A DNA stretch of 34,405 nt from NCBI GenBank assembly GCA_023423065.1, contig JAFAGC010000125.1:1-34405 (forward strand), read 5' to 3'. This DNA comes from Pseudomonadota bacterium. GTDB taxonomy: Bacteria > Pseudomonadota > Gammaproteobacteria > Steroidobacterales > Steroidobacteraceae. The notes beneath the pieces are model-generated. The model saw only the letters and a list, made by a program, of their open reading frames with translations. It was not told where the DNA came from and did no database searches. Position 1 is the stretch's first letter, and the number at the start of each line of letters is the position of its first letter. Both the position numbers and the translations under genes were made by a program. Below, in pieces: positions 15,506 through 24,003 of the stretch.

Positions 15506-16356
15506 AATGGGGACATTCCTCGTTTCCTAGCAAAAAGGGACAGGCCCGGATCGCGGCGGTCCTCCTCGCTGCATCGCTGGTGACGGACGCCCAGCCCATC
15601 TTTACCGACGACTTCGAATCCCACCCCGCCGGGCAGATCCCCGGCGCCCCCTGGAAGGAAGAAACCTACAAGACCGGCGCGGTGATCGCGGTAGATAGCC
15701 AGCACGCCTTCAGCGGAAAGCAGGCGCTGCACATCCACAATCCTCGCGGCGCAAAATATCGGCGCGGTTACGTCGCGATCCATCTCGCCGGCCCGCTGCC
15801 CGCGCTGCAGCCCGAGATGTACGGCCGCGCACTGGTGTGGCTCGATGCCGCGCCCGAGCCGCTGCCGGGCGCACCTCCCGTGCAATGGACGTTGCTGCAG
15901 GGCGAGGGCCGTTCCGCCGACGATCGCTACAATCCGATCTACCGCTACGCTTTCCAGCAACACGACGGCCTCGGGCTCATGGCGAACTTCGAGACCACGC
16001 CGCCCGTGACCACGGACTGCAAGCGGCACACCGATCTCGTGCTGCCGACGCGCCGCTGGGCCTGTGTCGAATGGCACATGAAGGTGGCGACGAACGAGAT
16101 GCGGTTGTGGCTCGACGGGCGCGAGGCCGTGCACGTCGTCAACGGCCGTGCCGATGGGCCGACGCAGTGCCTCGGCAACGACCTGGACGGACAGTGGCGC
16201 GCGCCGCCGAAATTCAACAGTCTGTACATGGGTTTCGAGCGATACATGGATTCCGTCAACGACCAGGACCTGTGGATGGACGACGTGGCATTGGCGCTGG
16301 AGCGCGTCGGATGTCCTGCCATGCCCGGCGTAACGACGACAGGAGCGAAACGATGA
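15502..16356 (+). CDS. Secreted Cip1-like/jelly-roll protein with repeat-derived N-terminus
   Basis: A 284-residue exported protein. The mature part starts near IFTDDFESHPAG. It has a beta-sandwich look typical of carbohydrate-active or Cip1-like proteins: GYVAIHL, VEWHMKVATNEMRLWLDGRE, YMGFERYMDSVNDQDLWMDDVAL. Four or more Cys residues suggest disulphides. The enzyme or binding role is unknown. The GTG start at 15502 overlaps the previous stop (GTGA). The following n-region, WGHSSFPSKKGQ, is encoded by repeat copy D and precedes the hydrophobic IAAVLLAASL core. No alternative start would keep the signal peptide. The end overlaps the next gene as ATGA. Confidence 0.72.
   Translation: MKWGHSSFPSKKGQARIAAVLLAASLVTDAQPIFTDDFESHPAGQIPGAPWKEETYKTGAVIAVDSQHAFSGKQALHIHNPRGAKYRRGYVAIHLAGPLPALQPEMYGRALVWLDAAPEPLPGAPPVQWTLLQGEGRSADDRYNPIYRYAFQQHDGLGLMANFETTPPVTTDCKRHTDLVLPTRRWACVEWHMKVATNEMRLWLDGREAVHVVNGRADGPTQCLGNDLDGQWRAPPKFNSLYMGFERYMDSVNDQDLWMDDVALALERVGCPAMPGVTTTGAKR
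15506..15546 (-). repeat. 41-bp dispersed repeat, copy D
   Basis: Inverted relative to copy A. It lies immediately after the stop of the ketopantoate-reductase-like gene and inside the first codons of the secreted-protein gene. In the used frame it is open and gives a basic, hydrophilic signal-peptide n-region. Substitutions include AAAAAGGGA in place of AAATGGGGA. Confidence 0.85.
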
Positions 16357-17687
16357 AGTGGATGATGACGGTTGCGATGGCTTTCATGCCCTTGCTGGGT
16401 CTCGCCCAGGACGCCAAACCCGGCACGCAGCCGCCCGTGTCCAAGGAGGGGCCGCCCAATGCGATCGCGACGCCGGAACCGCGGCCATCGCTGGTCGACA
16501 AGGCCATCATCGACACCGCGCTCGCGCAGCTCGTCGAAAGCGGGCAGCTCATCGGCGTTTCCGCGCTGGTCTACGAACGCGGCGAGGAGGCTTATTTCGG
16601 CGCGTTCGGGTACGCCGACCGCGAGAACCGGAAGCCGATGACGCGCGACACCGTCGTGCAGATCTTTTCGATGACCAAGCCGATCACCGGCGTCGCGCTG
16701 ATGCGGCTCTACGAGCGCGGCAAGTTCGGCCTGGACGATCCGCTCGAGTTGCATGCGCCCGAATTCGCGAACGTGAAGGTGTACGCGGGCACCAATCCGG
16801 CCGGCGAACCCATCTACGAGGAGCCGCTTCGCAAGCCGACGATCCGCGACCTGCTGCGCCACACCGCGGGACTGATCTCGGGAGACGACGACCGGACGCC
16901 GGTCGGCGACCTCTACCGCGAGCTCGATCCGGCTAACTACAACAACACGTTGCCGGAGTTCGCCGCGAAGCTCGGGCAGGTGCCGCTGGTCTATCAACCG
17001 GGAACGCGCTGGCTGTACAGCCAGGCGGTCAACGTGCAGGCCTATCTCGTACAGAAGATCTCCGGCGTGCCGTTCGACGAGTACCTGCGCCTGCACATCT
17101 TCAAGCCGCTGGGCATGAACAGCACGCGCCACACCATCCTGCCGACGGACCCGGACCGCGCGAACCTCGCGGCGATGTACATCCGCCACGCGGACGGCAC
17201 GTTCACTCGCCTGCCGGACGAGGAGGCGTACGAGTACAACGGCGCCGCGTGGCCGTTCAAACCCGGCAGCTCCGGCCTCGTGTCCACCATCGACGACTAC
17301 ATGAAATTCGCGCGCATGCTGGCAGGCCGCGGCAAGCTGGTGCGCGCGCGCATCATCAAGCCGGAAACCGTCCAGCTCATGTCGACGGATGCGTTGCCGA
17401 AGGATCTGGCCAGCGTTTCCTGGCTGCCGAGCAAGGGCTCCGTCGGTTTCGGCATCGATTTCGCCGTGCGCATCGCGCCGCCGAAGGATGCGAAGGAAGC
17501 CTCGGGACAGGTCGGCGAGTTCTTCTGGGACGGCGCGGCGAACACGCTGTTCTGGGTGGATCCGGTCAACGAAATCGTCGCGGTGCTGTTCACGCAATAC
17601 CGGCCGTTCGGCGGCGTGCCGCTGCACAAGGCCTTTCGCGACGCCGTCTATCACAACGCGCCGCAGGCGCTGGCGCGCGACCCGTGA
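16353..17687 (+). CDS. Serine hydrolase, beta-lactamase/class C superfamily
   Basis: A 444-residue secreted hydrolase. The signal peptide ends at LAQ about residue 19, followed by a Pro-rich linker to about 45. The nucleophile motif SMTK is at Ser106-Lys109, and the second motif starts at Tyr222 (RWLYSQAVN). PGSSGLVSTIDDYMKFARMLAGRG and GEFFWDGAANTLFWVDP are typical C-terminal segments of the esterase/PBP4-like group. It probably cleaves an ester or amide in the periplasm. A true beta-lactamase role is unlikely given the EstB-like features. It overlaps its neighbours by 4 nt on both sides, so it belongs to the five-gene operon. Confidence 0.87.
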   Translation: MKWMMTVAMAFMPLLGLAQDAKPGTQPPVSKEGPPNAIATPEPRPSLVDKAIIDTALAQLVESGQLIGVSALVYERGEEAYFGAFGYADRENRKPMTRDTVVQIFSMTKPITGVALMRLYERGKFGLDDPLELHAPEFANVKVYAGTNPAGEPIYEEPLRKPTIRDLLRHTAGLISGDDDRTPVGDLYRELDPANYNNTLPEFAAKLGQVPLVYQPGTRWLYSQAVNVQAYLVQKISGVPFDEYLRLHIFKPLGMNSTRHTILPTDPDRANLAAMYIRHADGTFTRLPDEEAYEYNGAAWPFKPGSSGLVSTIDDYMKFARMLAGRGKLVRARIIKPETVQLMSTDALPKDLASVSWLPSKGSVGFGIDFAVRIAPPKDAKEASGQVGEFFWDGAANTLFWVDPVNEIVAVLFTQYRPFGGVPLHKAFRDAVYHNAPQALARDP

Positions 17688-18742
17688 GCGATCGGGAGCT
17701 GGGCTTCGGTTTCATCGGCTCGGGCGCGATCGCGCACTTCCACGCGCGCGCGGTGGCCGCGGCGCGCGGCGGCCGGCTCGTGGGAGTCTGCAGCAGGCGG
17801 CGCGCCTCCGCCGACGCCTTCGCGAAAGAACACGGCATCGGATTCGCCACGGACAAGGTCGAAGAACTGCTGAAGCAGCCCGGACTCGACGCGGTGTGCA
17901 TCACGACACCGTCCGCGCTGCATCTCGAGCCCGCGCTCGCCGCGATCCGCAATGGCAAACACCTGATGATCGAGAAACCTCTCGACTCGACCGTCGAAGG
18001 CACCGATCACATCCTGCGCGAGGCGGAGAAGGCGGGCGTGCGTGTCGGCTCCATCTTCCAGGCGCGCTTCGGCGACGCCGCGCGGCAGCTCAAGTCGGCG
18101 ATCGATGCGGGGCGTTTCGGCCGCATCGTGCTCGCGAGCTGCTACGTGAAGTGGAATCGCACGAAGGAGTACTACACCGGGTGGAAGGGCCGCTTGTCCG
18201 AGGACGGCGGCGGCGCGGTGATCAACCAGGCGATCCACGGCGTCGACCTGCTGCAATGGTTCGTAGGCATGCCGGTCGAGGTGTACGCGTGGGCGACGCA
18301 AAGAGTGCACCGGATCGAATCCGAGGACACCGCTGTCGCGGCGCTGAAGTTCGGGAGCGGCGCGTTGGGCACGATCGAGGCGTCCACCGCGTTGTGGCCC
18401 GGGTCCGCGCGCCGCATCGAGATCTGCGGCGAGAACGGCTCCGCGGTGATGGAGGACGACGACATCACGCGCTGGGATTTTCGCGAGCCGCGGCCCGAGG
18501 ATGAAAAGATCCGCGCGACGCGCGAAAGCGGCGCGATGGGCTCGGGCGCGGCCGCGCCGATGGCGATCAAGTTCGAAGGCCATCTGCGCCAGATCCAGGA
18601 TTTCATCGACGGCATCAACGAGCGCCGGCCGTTCTTCATCGAGGGGCGGGAAGCGCGCAAGGCGGTGGCGCTGGTGCGGGCCATCTACGATTCGGCCGCA
18701 TCCGGGAAGCCGGTTCGTCCGGACGCGGGCCTGGCTGCATGA
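17684..18742 (+). CDS. Gfo/Idh/MocA-family oxidoreductase
   Basis: A 352-residue cytosolic NAD(P)-dependent sugar or cyclitol dehydrogenase. The N-terminal Rossmann domain starts GFGFIGSGAIAHFHARAV and includes ITTPSALH and the family MIEKP motif (Glu97-Lys98-Pro99). The C-terminal half has GGGAVINQAIHGVDLLQWFVG, with the conserved His of the active site, and a beta-sheet substrate domain. The substrate is unknown; the operon suggests a sugar or sugar acid released by the neighbouring secreted hydrolases. The start is GTG in a GTGA overlap with the serine-hydrolase stop, and the end overlaps the peptidase gene as ATGA. Confidence 0.9.
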   Translation: MSDRELGFGFIGSGAIAHFHARAVAAARGGRLVGVCSRRRASADAFAKEHGIGFATDKVEELLKQPGLDAVCITTPSALHLEPALAAIRNGKHLMIEKPLDSTVEGTDHILREAEKAGVRVGSIFQARFGDAARQLKSAIDAGRFGRIVLASCYVKWNRTKEYYTGWKGRLSEDGGGAVINQAIHGVDLLQWFVGMPVEVYAWATQRVHRIESEDTAVAALKFGSGALGTIEASTALWPGSARRIEICGENGSAVMEDDDITRWDFREPRPEDEKIRATRESGAMGSGAAAPMAIKFEGHLRQIQDFIDGINERRPFFIEGREARKAVALVRAIYDSAASGKPVRPDAGLAA

Positions 18743-20052
18743 AGGTCGCGGCATTCGTCGCAACCGCGCTGCTCGCGGCGCCGGCGTTCGCGGCCGGGGA
18801 GTTCGAACCGCTGACGGCGGATTCGCGTGTGAAGTCGGCACTGCAGTTCCTGCGCGACGACGACGCGCGCACGCTCGCGGAGCAGATCGCGATCACGCAG
18901 GTGCCCGCGCCGCCGTTCAAGGAAACGGCGCGTGCGCAGGATTTCGCGGCGCGCCTCCGGGACATCGGCCTGCGCGACGTGTCGATCGACGCCGCGGGAA
19001 ACGTGATCGCGAAGCGGCCCGGCACGGCGAAGGGCAAGGGCCCGTTGCTCGTGTTGTCGGCGCACCTGGACACGGTGTTCGACGAGGGCACCGACCTCAC
19101 CGTGAAGCAGAAGGACGGGCGCTACCACGCGCCGGGCATCAGCGACGACGCGCGCGGCCTGGCCGCGCTGCTGTCGCTGGCGCGCGCGATGCAGACGGCC
19201 AACCTGCGCACGGTGGGCGACGTGTGGTTCGTCGGCACCGTCGGCGAAGAAGCGCTCGGCAATCTCAGGGGCGTGAAGGCCTTGTTCAACGACCATCCGC
19301 GCATCGATGGCTTCATTTCCGTCGATGGCGTCGACACGCCGGCCCATGAGGGCCGCTCCGAAATCGTGCACCAGGCGACCGGCAGCCGGCGCTGGGAGAT
19401 CTCGTTCACCGGCCCGGGTGGCCACAGCTTCGAGAACTTCGGCAATCCGAGCGCGGTGCATGCGATGGGCCGCGCGATCGCGCGCATCGCCGCGCTCGAG
19501 GTGGCGAAGGATCCCAGGACCACGTTCAACGTCGGCGTCGTGAGCGGCGGCACGGGCGTCACGTCGATCGCCGCGACCGCGACCATGCGCGTCGACATCC
19601 GTTCGAACGACGCCGCCGAACTCGCGAAGCTGGAGGATCGCATCCTCGCCGCGGTGGACGAGTCGGTACAGGCGGAAAACGCGCGGGTCGACTCCGCGCT
19701 GACGACCTCGAAGGTGGCTTCCGAGCGCAAGCTGATCGGCGACCGGCCGGCCTCGGCGCGCAGCACGGACACCACGCTGGTCGATGCGGCCGTCGGCGCA
19801 TCTCTCGCGCTCGATCTTCCCGGGCCGCTGTTGCGCGCGGCGAGCACGGACAGCAACGTGCCGCTGGGCCTGGGCATCCCCGCCGCGACGATGAACGGCG
19901 GCGGTCGTGGCGACAAGGCGCACTCGCACGACGAATGGTACGAGCACGTGAATGCGTGGCAGGGGCCGCAGGTCTTGCTGCTCACGACGCTCAGGCTCGC
20001 CGGCTTGCACGGTGTGAACAAGCCAGCGCTCGCGGTGCGCAAGCGTCGTTAG
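18739..20052 (+). CDS. Secreted M20-family zinc metallopeptidase
   Basis: A 437-residue exported peptidase or amidohydrolase. The signal peptide is MKVAAFVATALLAAPAFAA. Metal ligands are visible: His109 and Asp111 in SAHLDTVF, Asp136 in GISDDARG, Glu170-Glu171 in GEEALG, and a C-terminal His in DKAHSHDEWY. Residues about 215-330 form the M20 dimerisation domain (GSRRWEISFTGPGGHSF). It would remove terminal residues from peptides or acyl groups from amino compounds in the periplasm. It is the last gene of the five-gene operon. The stop is 39 nt from the convergent deacetylase stop, with no obvious terminator between. Confidence 0.9.
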   Translation: MKVAAFVATALLAAPAFAAGEFEPLTADSRVKSALQFLRDDDARTLAEQIAITQVPAPPFKETARAQDFAARLRDIGLRDVSIDAAGNVIAKRPGTAKGKGPLLVLSAHLDTVFDEGTDLTVKQKDGRYHAPGISDDARGLAALLSLARAMQTANLRTVGDVWFVGTVGEEALGNLRGVKALFNDHPRIDGFISVDGVDTPAHEGRSEIVHQATGSRRWEISFTGPGGHSFENFGNPSAVHAMGRAIARIAALEVAKDPRTTFNVGVVSGGTGVTSIAATATMRVDIRSNDAAELAKLEDRILAAVDESVQAENARVDSALTTSKVASERKLIGDRPASARSTDTTLVDAAVGASLALDLPGPLLRAASTDSNVPLGLGIPAATMNGGGRGDKAHSHDEWYEHVNAWQGPQVLLLTTLRLAGLHGVNKPALAVRKRR

Positions 20053-20091
20053 CCGGAAATCGCAGCTAGTCAGTCAGGCGCAGACGGCGGT

Positions 20092-21045
20092 TCAGCGGCA
20101 GATCTGGTTCAGGCGCTCGCGCGGCTTCGTCGGCGCGTCGGCCGGCCAAGGAATGTTCTTCGCCTGCATCCCGAGTTCGGTCAACGTGCCGCCGCGCGGG
20201 TGGCCGATGTCTGGATCGTAGTCGTAGATTGGATCCCGCTGCGCTTCCTCGAGCGTGACGATGTCGAAGCCTTCCTCGTCGAGGATCTTGAAGAGGTCCG
20301 GCAGGATGTGCGAGCTGAACGAACCCAGGTGCAGCAGCATCACGTGATGGATGTCGCGGCCGAACACCTTGCGTGAATTGTCCCGGTCGAAGCGGATGAA
20401 TTCGCGCGCGGCCGTTCGGTAGCTGTCGCGCAGCCACGCGAGCGACTCGGCGTCCTGCTTCATCCAGCAGCGCGCGTGCGCGCTGTTCCACAGGTAGTCC
20501 TCGAAGTCGATCGTCGTCTGCGCGATGCGATAGCCGTTCTCGGCGAGAAAGGCGCGGATCGCGCGGCGCTTGTCGAGCGTTTCGCCCTCGTGCAGGTAGG
20601 GATACCGGAACCACTTCCACGACTTCACGTCGGCGCTGTTGCGCGGCTGCAGCAGCATCAGCGCGGGCTCGTTGCGCAGGATCTCGCGCTGGAATTCATC
20701 GACCGGCGTTCTCGTCAGGTCGATGTGCGAGTAGGTGTGATTCGCGAGCGGATGTCCGCCCTCGATCCAGATGCGCAGCGCCAATGCGCCGTCGGTATTG
20801 CGCTCGAGCTTGTCGGCATTGATGAAACCGTGCGACGGCGGGATGCGATGTTTCTTCAGCACGCGCACCGTGTCGCGCGCGAAGTCGGATTGTCTGGCGC
20901 CGAGCGGCAACGTGCCATTGATCGGCAGGTCGTCGAAGGTGAGGGCGACCTTCAACCGAGGCGGGTCCGCCGCGCTGGCGGGAGTGCAAGTGAGCGCGGC
21001 GGCCATGAAGACCGCCGCCAGCGTTGACTTCAGGTCTGTCCCCAT
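20092..21045 (-). CDS. Polysaccharide deacetylase (NodB/CE4) with repeat-derived start
   Basis: A 317-residue secreted deacetylase. The signal peptide is about residues 1-26 (core AAVFMAAALTC). NodB motif 1 is ALTFDDLP (Asp38-Asp39), motif 2 is HTYSH (His103, His107), and motif 3 contains RYPYLHEG. The C-terminal part has IHHVMLLHLG and a late domain found in periplasmic members. It removes N-acetyl groups from a cell-surface or cell-wall sugar. The start ATG and residues MGTD lie in repeat copy E. The only other ATG, at codon 14, would leave a signal peptide without positive charges. It follows dps on the same strand. Confidence 0.88.
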   Translation of the reverse strand: MGTDLKSTLAAVFMAAALTCTPASAADPPRLKVALTFDDLPINGTLPLGARQSDFARDTVRVLKKHRIPPSHGFINADKLERNTDGALALRIWIEGGHPLANHTYSHIDLTRTPVDEFQREILRNEPALMLLQPRNSADVKSWKWFRYPYLHEGETLDKRRAIRAFLAENGYRIAQTTIDFEDYLWNSAHARCWMKQDAESLAWLRDSYRTAAREFIRFDRDNSRKVFGRDIHHVMLLHLGSFSSHILPDLFKILDEEGFDIVTLEEAQRDPIYDYDPDIGHPRGGTLTELGMQAKNIPWPADAPTKPRERLNQICR

Positions 21046-21073
21046 TTGTTAGGAAACGAGGAATGTCCCCATT
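21033..21073 (+). repeat. 41-bp dispersed repeat, copy E
   Basis: Same orientation as copy A. It fills the gap between the dps stop (21083) and the deacetylase gene on the minus strand. Its minus-strand ATGGGGACAGAC supplies the deacetylase start codon and first residues. Confidence 0.85.
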
Positions 21074-21082
21074 GATTCCCCA

Positions 21083-21586
21083 CTATTTCAGGAGGCTGCG
21101 GAGCATCCACGCGGTCTTCTCGTGGATCTGCAAACGCTGCGTCAGGAGATCGCAGGTCGATTCATCACCCGCCTTCTCCGCGGCGGGGAAGGCCTCGCGC
21201 GCGGTGCGCGCAACGGCCTCGTGACCGGTCACGAGCAGCCGCACCATGTCCATCGCCTCGGGCACGCCTTCGGTTTCCTCGATCGACGCGAGCTTCGAGT
21301 ACTCGCGGCCGGTGCCGGGCGCGGGGTAACCGAGCGAACGGATGCGTTCGGCGACGGCGTCGAGCGCGTTCCACAGCTCGGTGTACTGCTCCATGAACAT
21401 CAGGTGCAGCGTGTTGAACATCGGGCCTTCCACGTTCCAGTGGAAGTTGTGAGTCTTGAGATACAACACGTAGGTGTCGGCCAGCACGCGCGACAGTCCC
21501 TGCGCGATCTTCGCGCGATCCTTGTCCTTGATGCCGATGTCGATCTGCGGCGCGGCGACGGCGGTTGCGGTGTTCTTCCTGGCCAT
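21083..21586 (-). CDS. dps: Dps ferritin-like DNA-protection protein
   Basis: A 167-residue four-helix ferritin-like protein. The Dps ferroxidase signature is present: LYLKTHNFHWNVEGPMFNTLH (His and Trp ligands) followed by MEQYTELWNALDAVAERIRSLG (Glu and Asp ligands). The N-terminal tail (ARKNTATAVAAPQ) is basic and flexible, as in DNA-binding Dps. It forms dodecamers that oxidise and store iron and shield DNA under stress or starvation. The ATG at 21586 is preceded by AGGAGT; longer in-frame extensions lack support. It lies 31 nt after the DUF3500 gene on the same strand, so co-transcription is possible. No OxyR-like site was recognised. Confidence 0.92.
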   Translation of the reverse strand: MARKNTATAVAAPQIDIGIKDKDRAKIAQGLSRVLADTYVLYLKTHNFHWNVEGPMFNTLHLMFMEQYTELWNALDAVAERIRSLGYPAPGTGREYSKLASIEETEGVPEAMDMVRLLVTGHEAVARTAREAFPAAEKAGDESTCDLLTQRLQIHEKTAWMLRSLLK

Positions 21587-21617
21587 GGCGGTCACTCCTG
21601 AGCAATATGCACCGAGT

Positions 21618-22736
21618 CTAACGACCCGGCGCGGTCGCGGCCATTCGATAATGCCTATGATTTCGATAGGCGGGATCATAGTGCGCGCGCAGTGGATCGC
21701 CTCCGAGGTCGCGCTCGAGGTCGCGATACACGGTGTGGATGTGGTTGGCGTCGTTCTGGGTGTTGTCGTATTCGATCAGCACGGTGGGTCCGTGTATCCG
21801 GTAGTAGTGCGGTTGTCCGGTTTCGATGCCGCCTGCCCACGCGAAGTGCAATTTTTCGAATCCCGCGCGCTCGATGCGAGCCAGCGCATCCTTCGCCGCG
21901 GGCTCGATCATGCGGCCGGAGTACACCTCGAGCAGGCGCCTCAATTGCGTGCGTTCGGCCGCATTCATGTCGGCTGCCGCCAGGCCGGCGAGTTCCAGCG
22001 GTTTCACCTTCGGATCGTTGCCCGTCAGGATGTCGGCGAACGCGGTGTCGCGTATCAGCGCGATCTTGCGCCGCTCGGCCGGCAGCATCGTGACGAGCTC
22101 GCGCGCGAGGTCTTCCTCGTCGGCGAGCATGCGGAATCCCGCCTCGGCGCCATCCGGAACCTTGGCGGGATTGGCGCCGATGAACAGCGGCGCGATCACC
22201 GGCGGCTCGCCGGGAAACTGGGTCACGTTGATGGAGAGGTGATGTCCCTCGAAGCGCCAGGCCCAGGGTGCGTTCGCGGCGGGAACGCCGAACACCGTGG
22301 TGTGGTACTTGCCCGGATCGCGCCGCGAGGCGAGCGGCGCGCCCGCCGCGGTTTCGATGCGGCGCAGGATGTTCTCGTGTTTCATCACGTCGCGCGCCTT
22401 GAGCAACCCTTCCGGGCTCAGCGCGCTCGCGAGCAGCGGTCCGATCAACTCGCTCTGCGTGTCGTCGAGCTCGAGCAGCGAAACTCCGACGCGGTCCTTC
22501 GGCACGAAGTGCCAGGCGAGGCGTTCGTCCGAGTTCAGCGGAAATTGCGTGCTGTCCCGCAGATCCGCGGGCAGCGAGGCGAGGAACGACCTGGCCGCGG
22601 CCGCGGCGCCATTGTCCTTGCCGGTGGCCTTCTGCGCGCCGGCGTTCATCGGCAGCAGGAGCGCGGCCAGCGCGCCCGCGGCGGCCGACGCGGCGACGGC
22701 TGCAAACTTCCGGACCGGATACTTCGCGATGGTCAT
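21618..22736 (-). CDS. Secreted DUF3500 protein
   Basis: A 372-residue exported protein of the DUF3500 family. A long signal sequence (about residues 1-37, possibly Tat-like only in length, without a clear twin-Arg motif) is followed by RSFLASLPADLRDSTQFPLN. Family segments are GKYHTTVFGVPA, WRFEGHHLSINVT, PLFIGANPAKV and HYYRIHGPTVLIEYDNTQNDANHIHTV. The His-rich C-terminus could bind metal. No function is established for the family. The ATG at 22736 is chosen because AAGGGGGC precedes it. It is 37 nt from the regulator gene upstream, so it may be the output of that two-component system. Confidence 0.85.
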   Translation of the reverse strand: MTIAKYPVRKFAAVAASAAAGALAALLLPMNAGAQKATGKDNGAAAAARSFLASLPADLRDSTQFPLNSDERLAWHFVPKDRVGVSLLELDDTQSELIGPLLASALSPEGLLKARDVMKHENILRRIETAAGAPLASRRDPGKYHTTVFGVPAANAPWAWRFEGHHLSINVTQFPGEPPVIAPLFIGANPAKVPDGAEAGFRMLADEEDLARELVTMLPAERRKIALIRDTAFADILTGNDPKVKPLELAGLAAADMNAAERTQLRRLLEVYSGRMIEPAAKDALARIERAGFEKLHFAWAGGIETGQPHYYRIHGPTVLIEYDNTQNDANHIHTVYRDLERDLGGDPLRAHYDPAYRNHRHYRMAATAPGR

Positions 22737-22773
22737 CGACGCCCCCTTTGCAAGGAGCGTCAATGTAAACGGG

Positions 22774-24003
22774 TCAGGAGGTTTTGGCCAACAAGGCTTC
22801 GGCCTCGGCGCGGCTCTTCTTGAATGCCTCCTCGAGACCCGCCTCGCGCAGGAACGACACGTCGATGCGGCCCGAACTGTCGATGTTCGAGCCCGGTGGG
22901 CGCGCCTGTCCGTCCGCGTCCGTCATCTCCTCGACCAGGCCGCTCGCGATGTGGATCGCGGTCACGAGCGGACGCGACTCGGGCGCGACCTCGTGCGGGC
23001 GGTGATGGAAGGCCACGGCCTCGACGATCGGGAACGGAATTCCCCACAGGCCGAGTAGATAGGCTCCGACCTCGGCGTGCGTGACGCCGAAGATCTCGCG
23101 CTCGGCCGCGGCGCTGTCGCCGCCGAGCTCGCGCTTGCGTTCGAGCGCGCGCATGTAATCGGGCGGCGCGGCATGCAGCAGCACCAGCGCGCCGATGTCA
23201 TGCAGGAGGCCGGCCGTGAACGCTGCCTCCGCGAGCTGCGGATTGCCGACGATCTTCTTGGCGAGCAACGCGGTCAGCATCGAATGATGCTGCAGCCGGT
23301 CGGGCGAGAATCCCTTGACCTCGCTGATGGCCTTGTCCGAGAACGAGCTCGAACCCAGCACCAGCGACTTGATGATCTCCACGCCGAGATAGGTGACGGC
23401 CGGGCGGATGCTCACGATCTTCTGGCCGAGGCCGAAGTACGCCGAGTTCACGAGCTGCAGCACCTTGGCGCACACCGCCGCGTCCATCTCGATGACCTTG
23501 GCGAACGCGGCGCTGTCGGCCTTCGGATCCTGCGCGAGACGCGACAGCTCCGTGTAGGTGGTCGGCACCGCCGGGATGCGCTCGAGCTTGCCGACGAGCG
23601 CGGTGAGGGCGGGGTTCTGCATGAGCTTGTGCAGTGCATGCGTCTGCTCGATGACGGCGCGCAGCGTTTCGCCGTCACAGGGCTTGTGCAGGAACTGGTG
23701 AGTCACGGGCAGCGCGCGCATGATGGCCTCGCGCTCGGCCTGGCCCGACAGCACGATGCGCGCCGCGGCCGGGTAGTCGCGCTGGATGTGCCGCAGCAGC
23801 TCGGCGCCGTCCATGCCGGGCATGCGCATGTCCGTGATGACGACGTCCGCCGGAGTCTGCTTCATCGCATCGAGGGCCTGCTGGCCGCCGAGCGCGAAGG
23901 TCATCTCCCAACGTTTGCGTTCCTTGCGCAGTGAATTGCGCAGGCCATCGAGGATGGCCTGTTCGTCGTCGACAAATAAGACGTGTAGGGAAGGGGAAGT
24001 CAT
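22774..24003 (-). CDS. Response regulator with HDOD output domain
   Basis: A 409-residue cytosolic regulator. Residues 5-120 are a receiver domain with acidic pocket VDDE, phosphoacceptor Asp58 (VVITDMRMPGMDG), and a conserved switch Lys in HKPCDG. Residues about 140-330 are an HDOD domain (IPAVPTTYTELSRLAQD, LQLVNSAYFGL, LLHDIGALVLL). HDOD resembles HD phosphodiesterase folds but usually lacks the catalytic set, and it acts as an output or scaffold. The C-terminal tail (about 340-409) is of unknown function. The start overlaps the kinase stop by 4 nt, so it is the cognate regulator. There is no DNA-binding domain; signalling probably runs through protein contacts or a nucleotide second messenger. 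Confidence 0.92.
   Translation of the reverse strand: MTSPSLHVLFVDDEQAILDGLRNSLRKERKRWEMTFALGGQQALDAMKQTPADVVITDMRMPGMDGAELLRHIQRDYPAAARIVLSGQAEREAIMRALPVTHQFLHKPCDGETLRAVIEQTHALHKLMQNPALTALVGKLERIPAVPTTYTELSRLAQDPKADSAAFAKVIEMDAAVCAKVLQLVNSAYFGLGQKIVSIRPAVTYLGVEIIKSLVLGSSSFSDKAISEVKGFSPDRLQHHSMLTALLAKKIVGNPQLAEAAFTAGLLHDIGALVLLHAAPPDYMRALERKRELGGDSAAAEREIFGVTHAEVGAYLLGLWGIPFPIVEAVAFHHRPHEVAPESRPLVTAIHIASGLVEEMTDADGQARPPGSNIDSSGRIDVSFLREAGLEEAFKKSRAEAEALLAKTS

Noticed and set aside
16353..17687. Annotation of the serine hydrolase as a resistance beta-lactamase.
   Set aside because: Size, linker and motif surroundings fit the esterase/PBP4-like group, and the operon context is catabolic.
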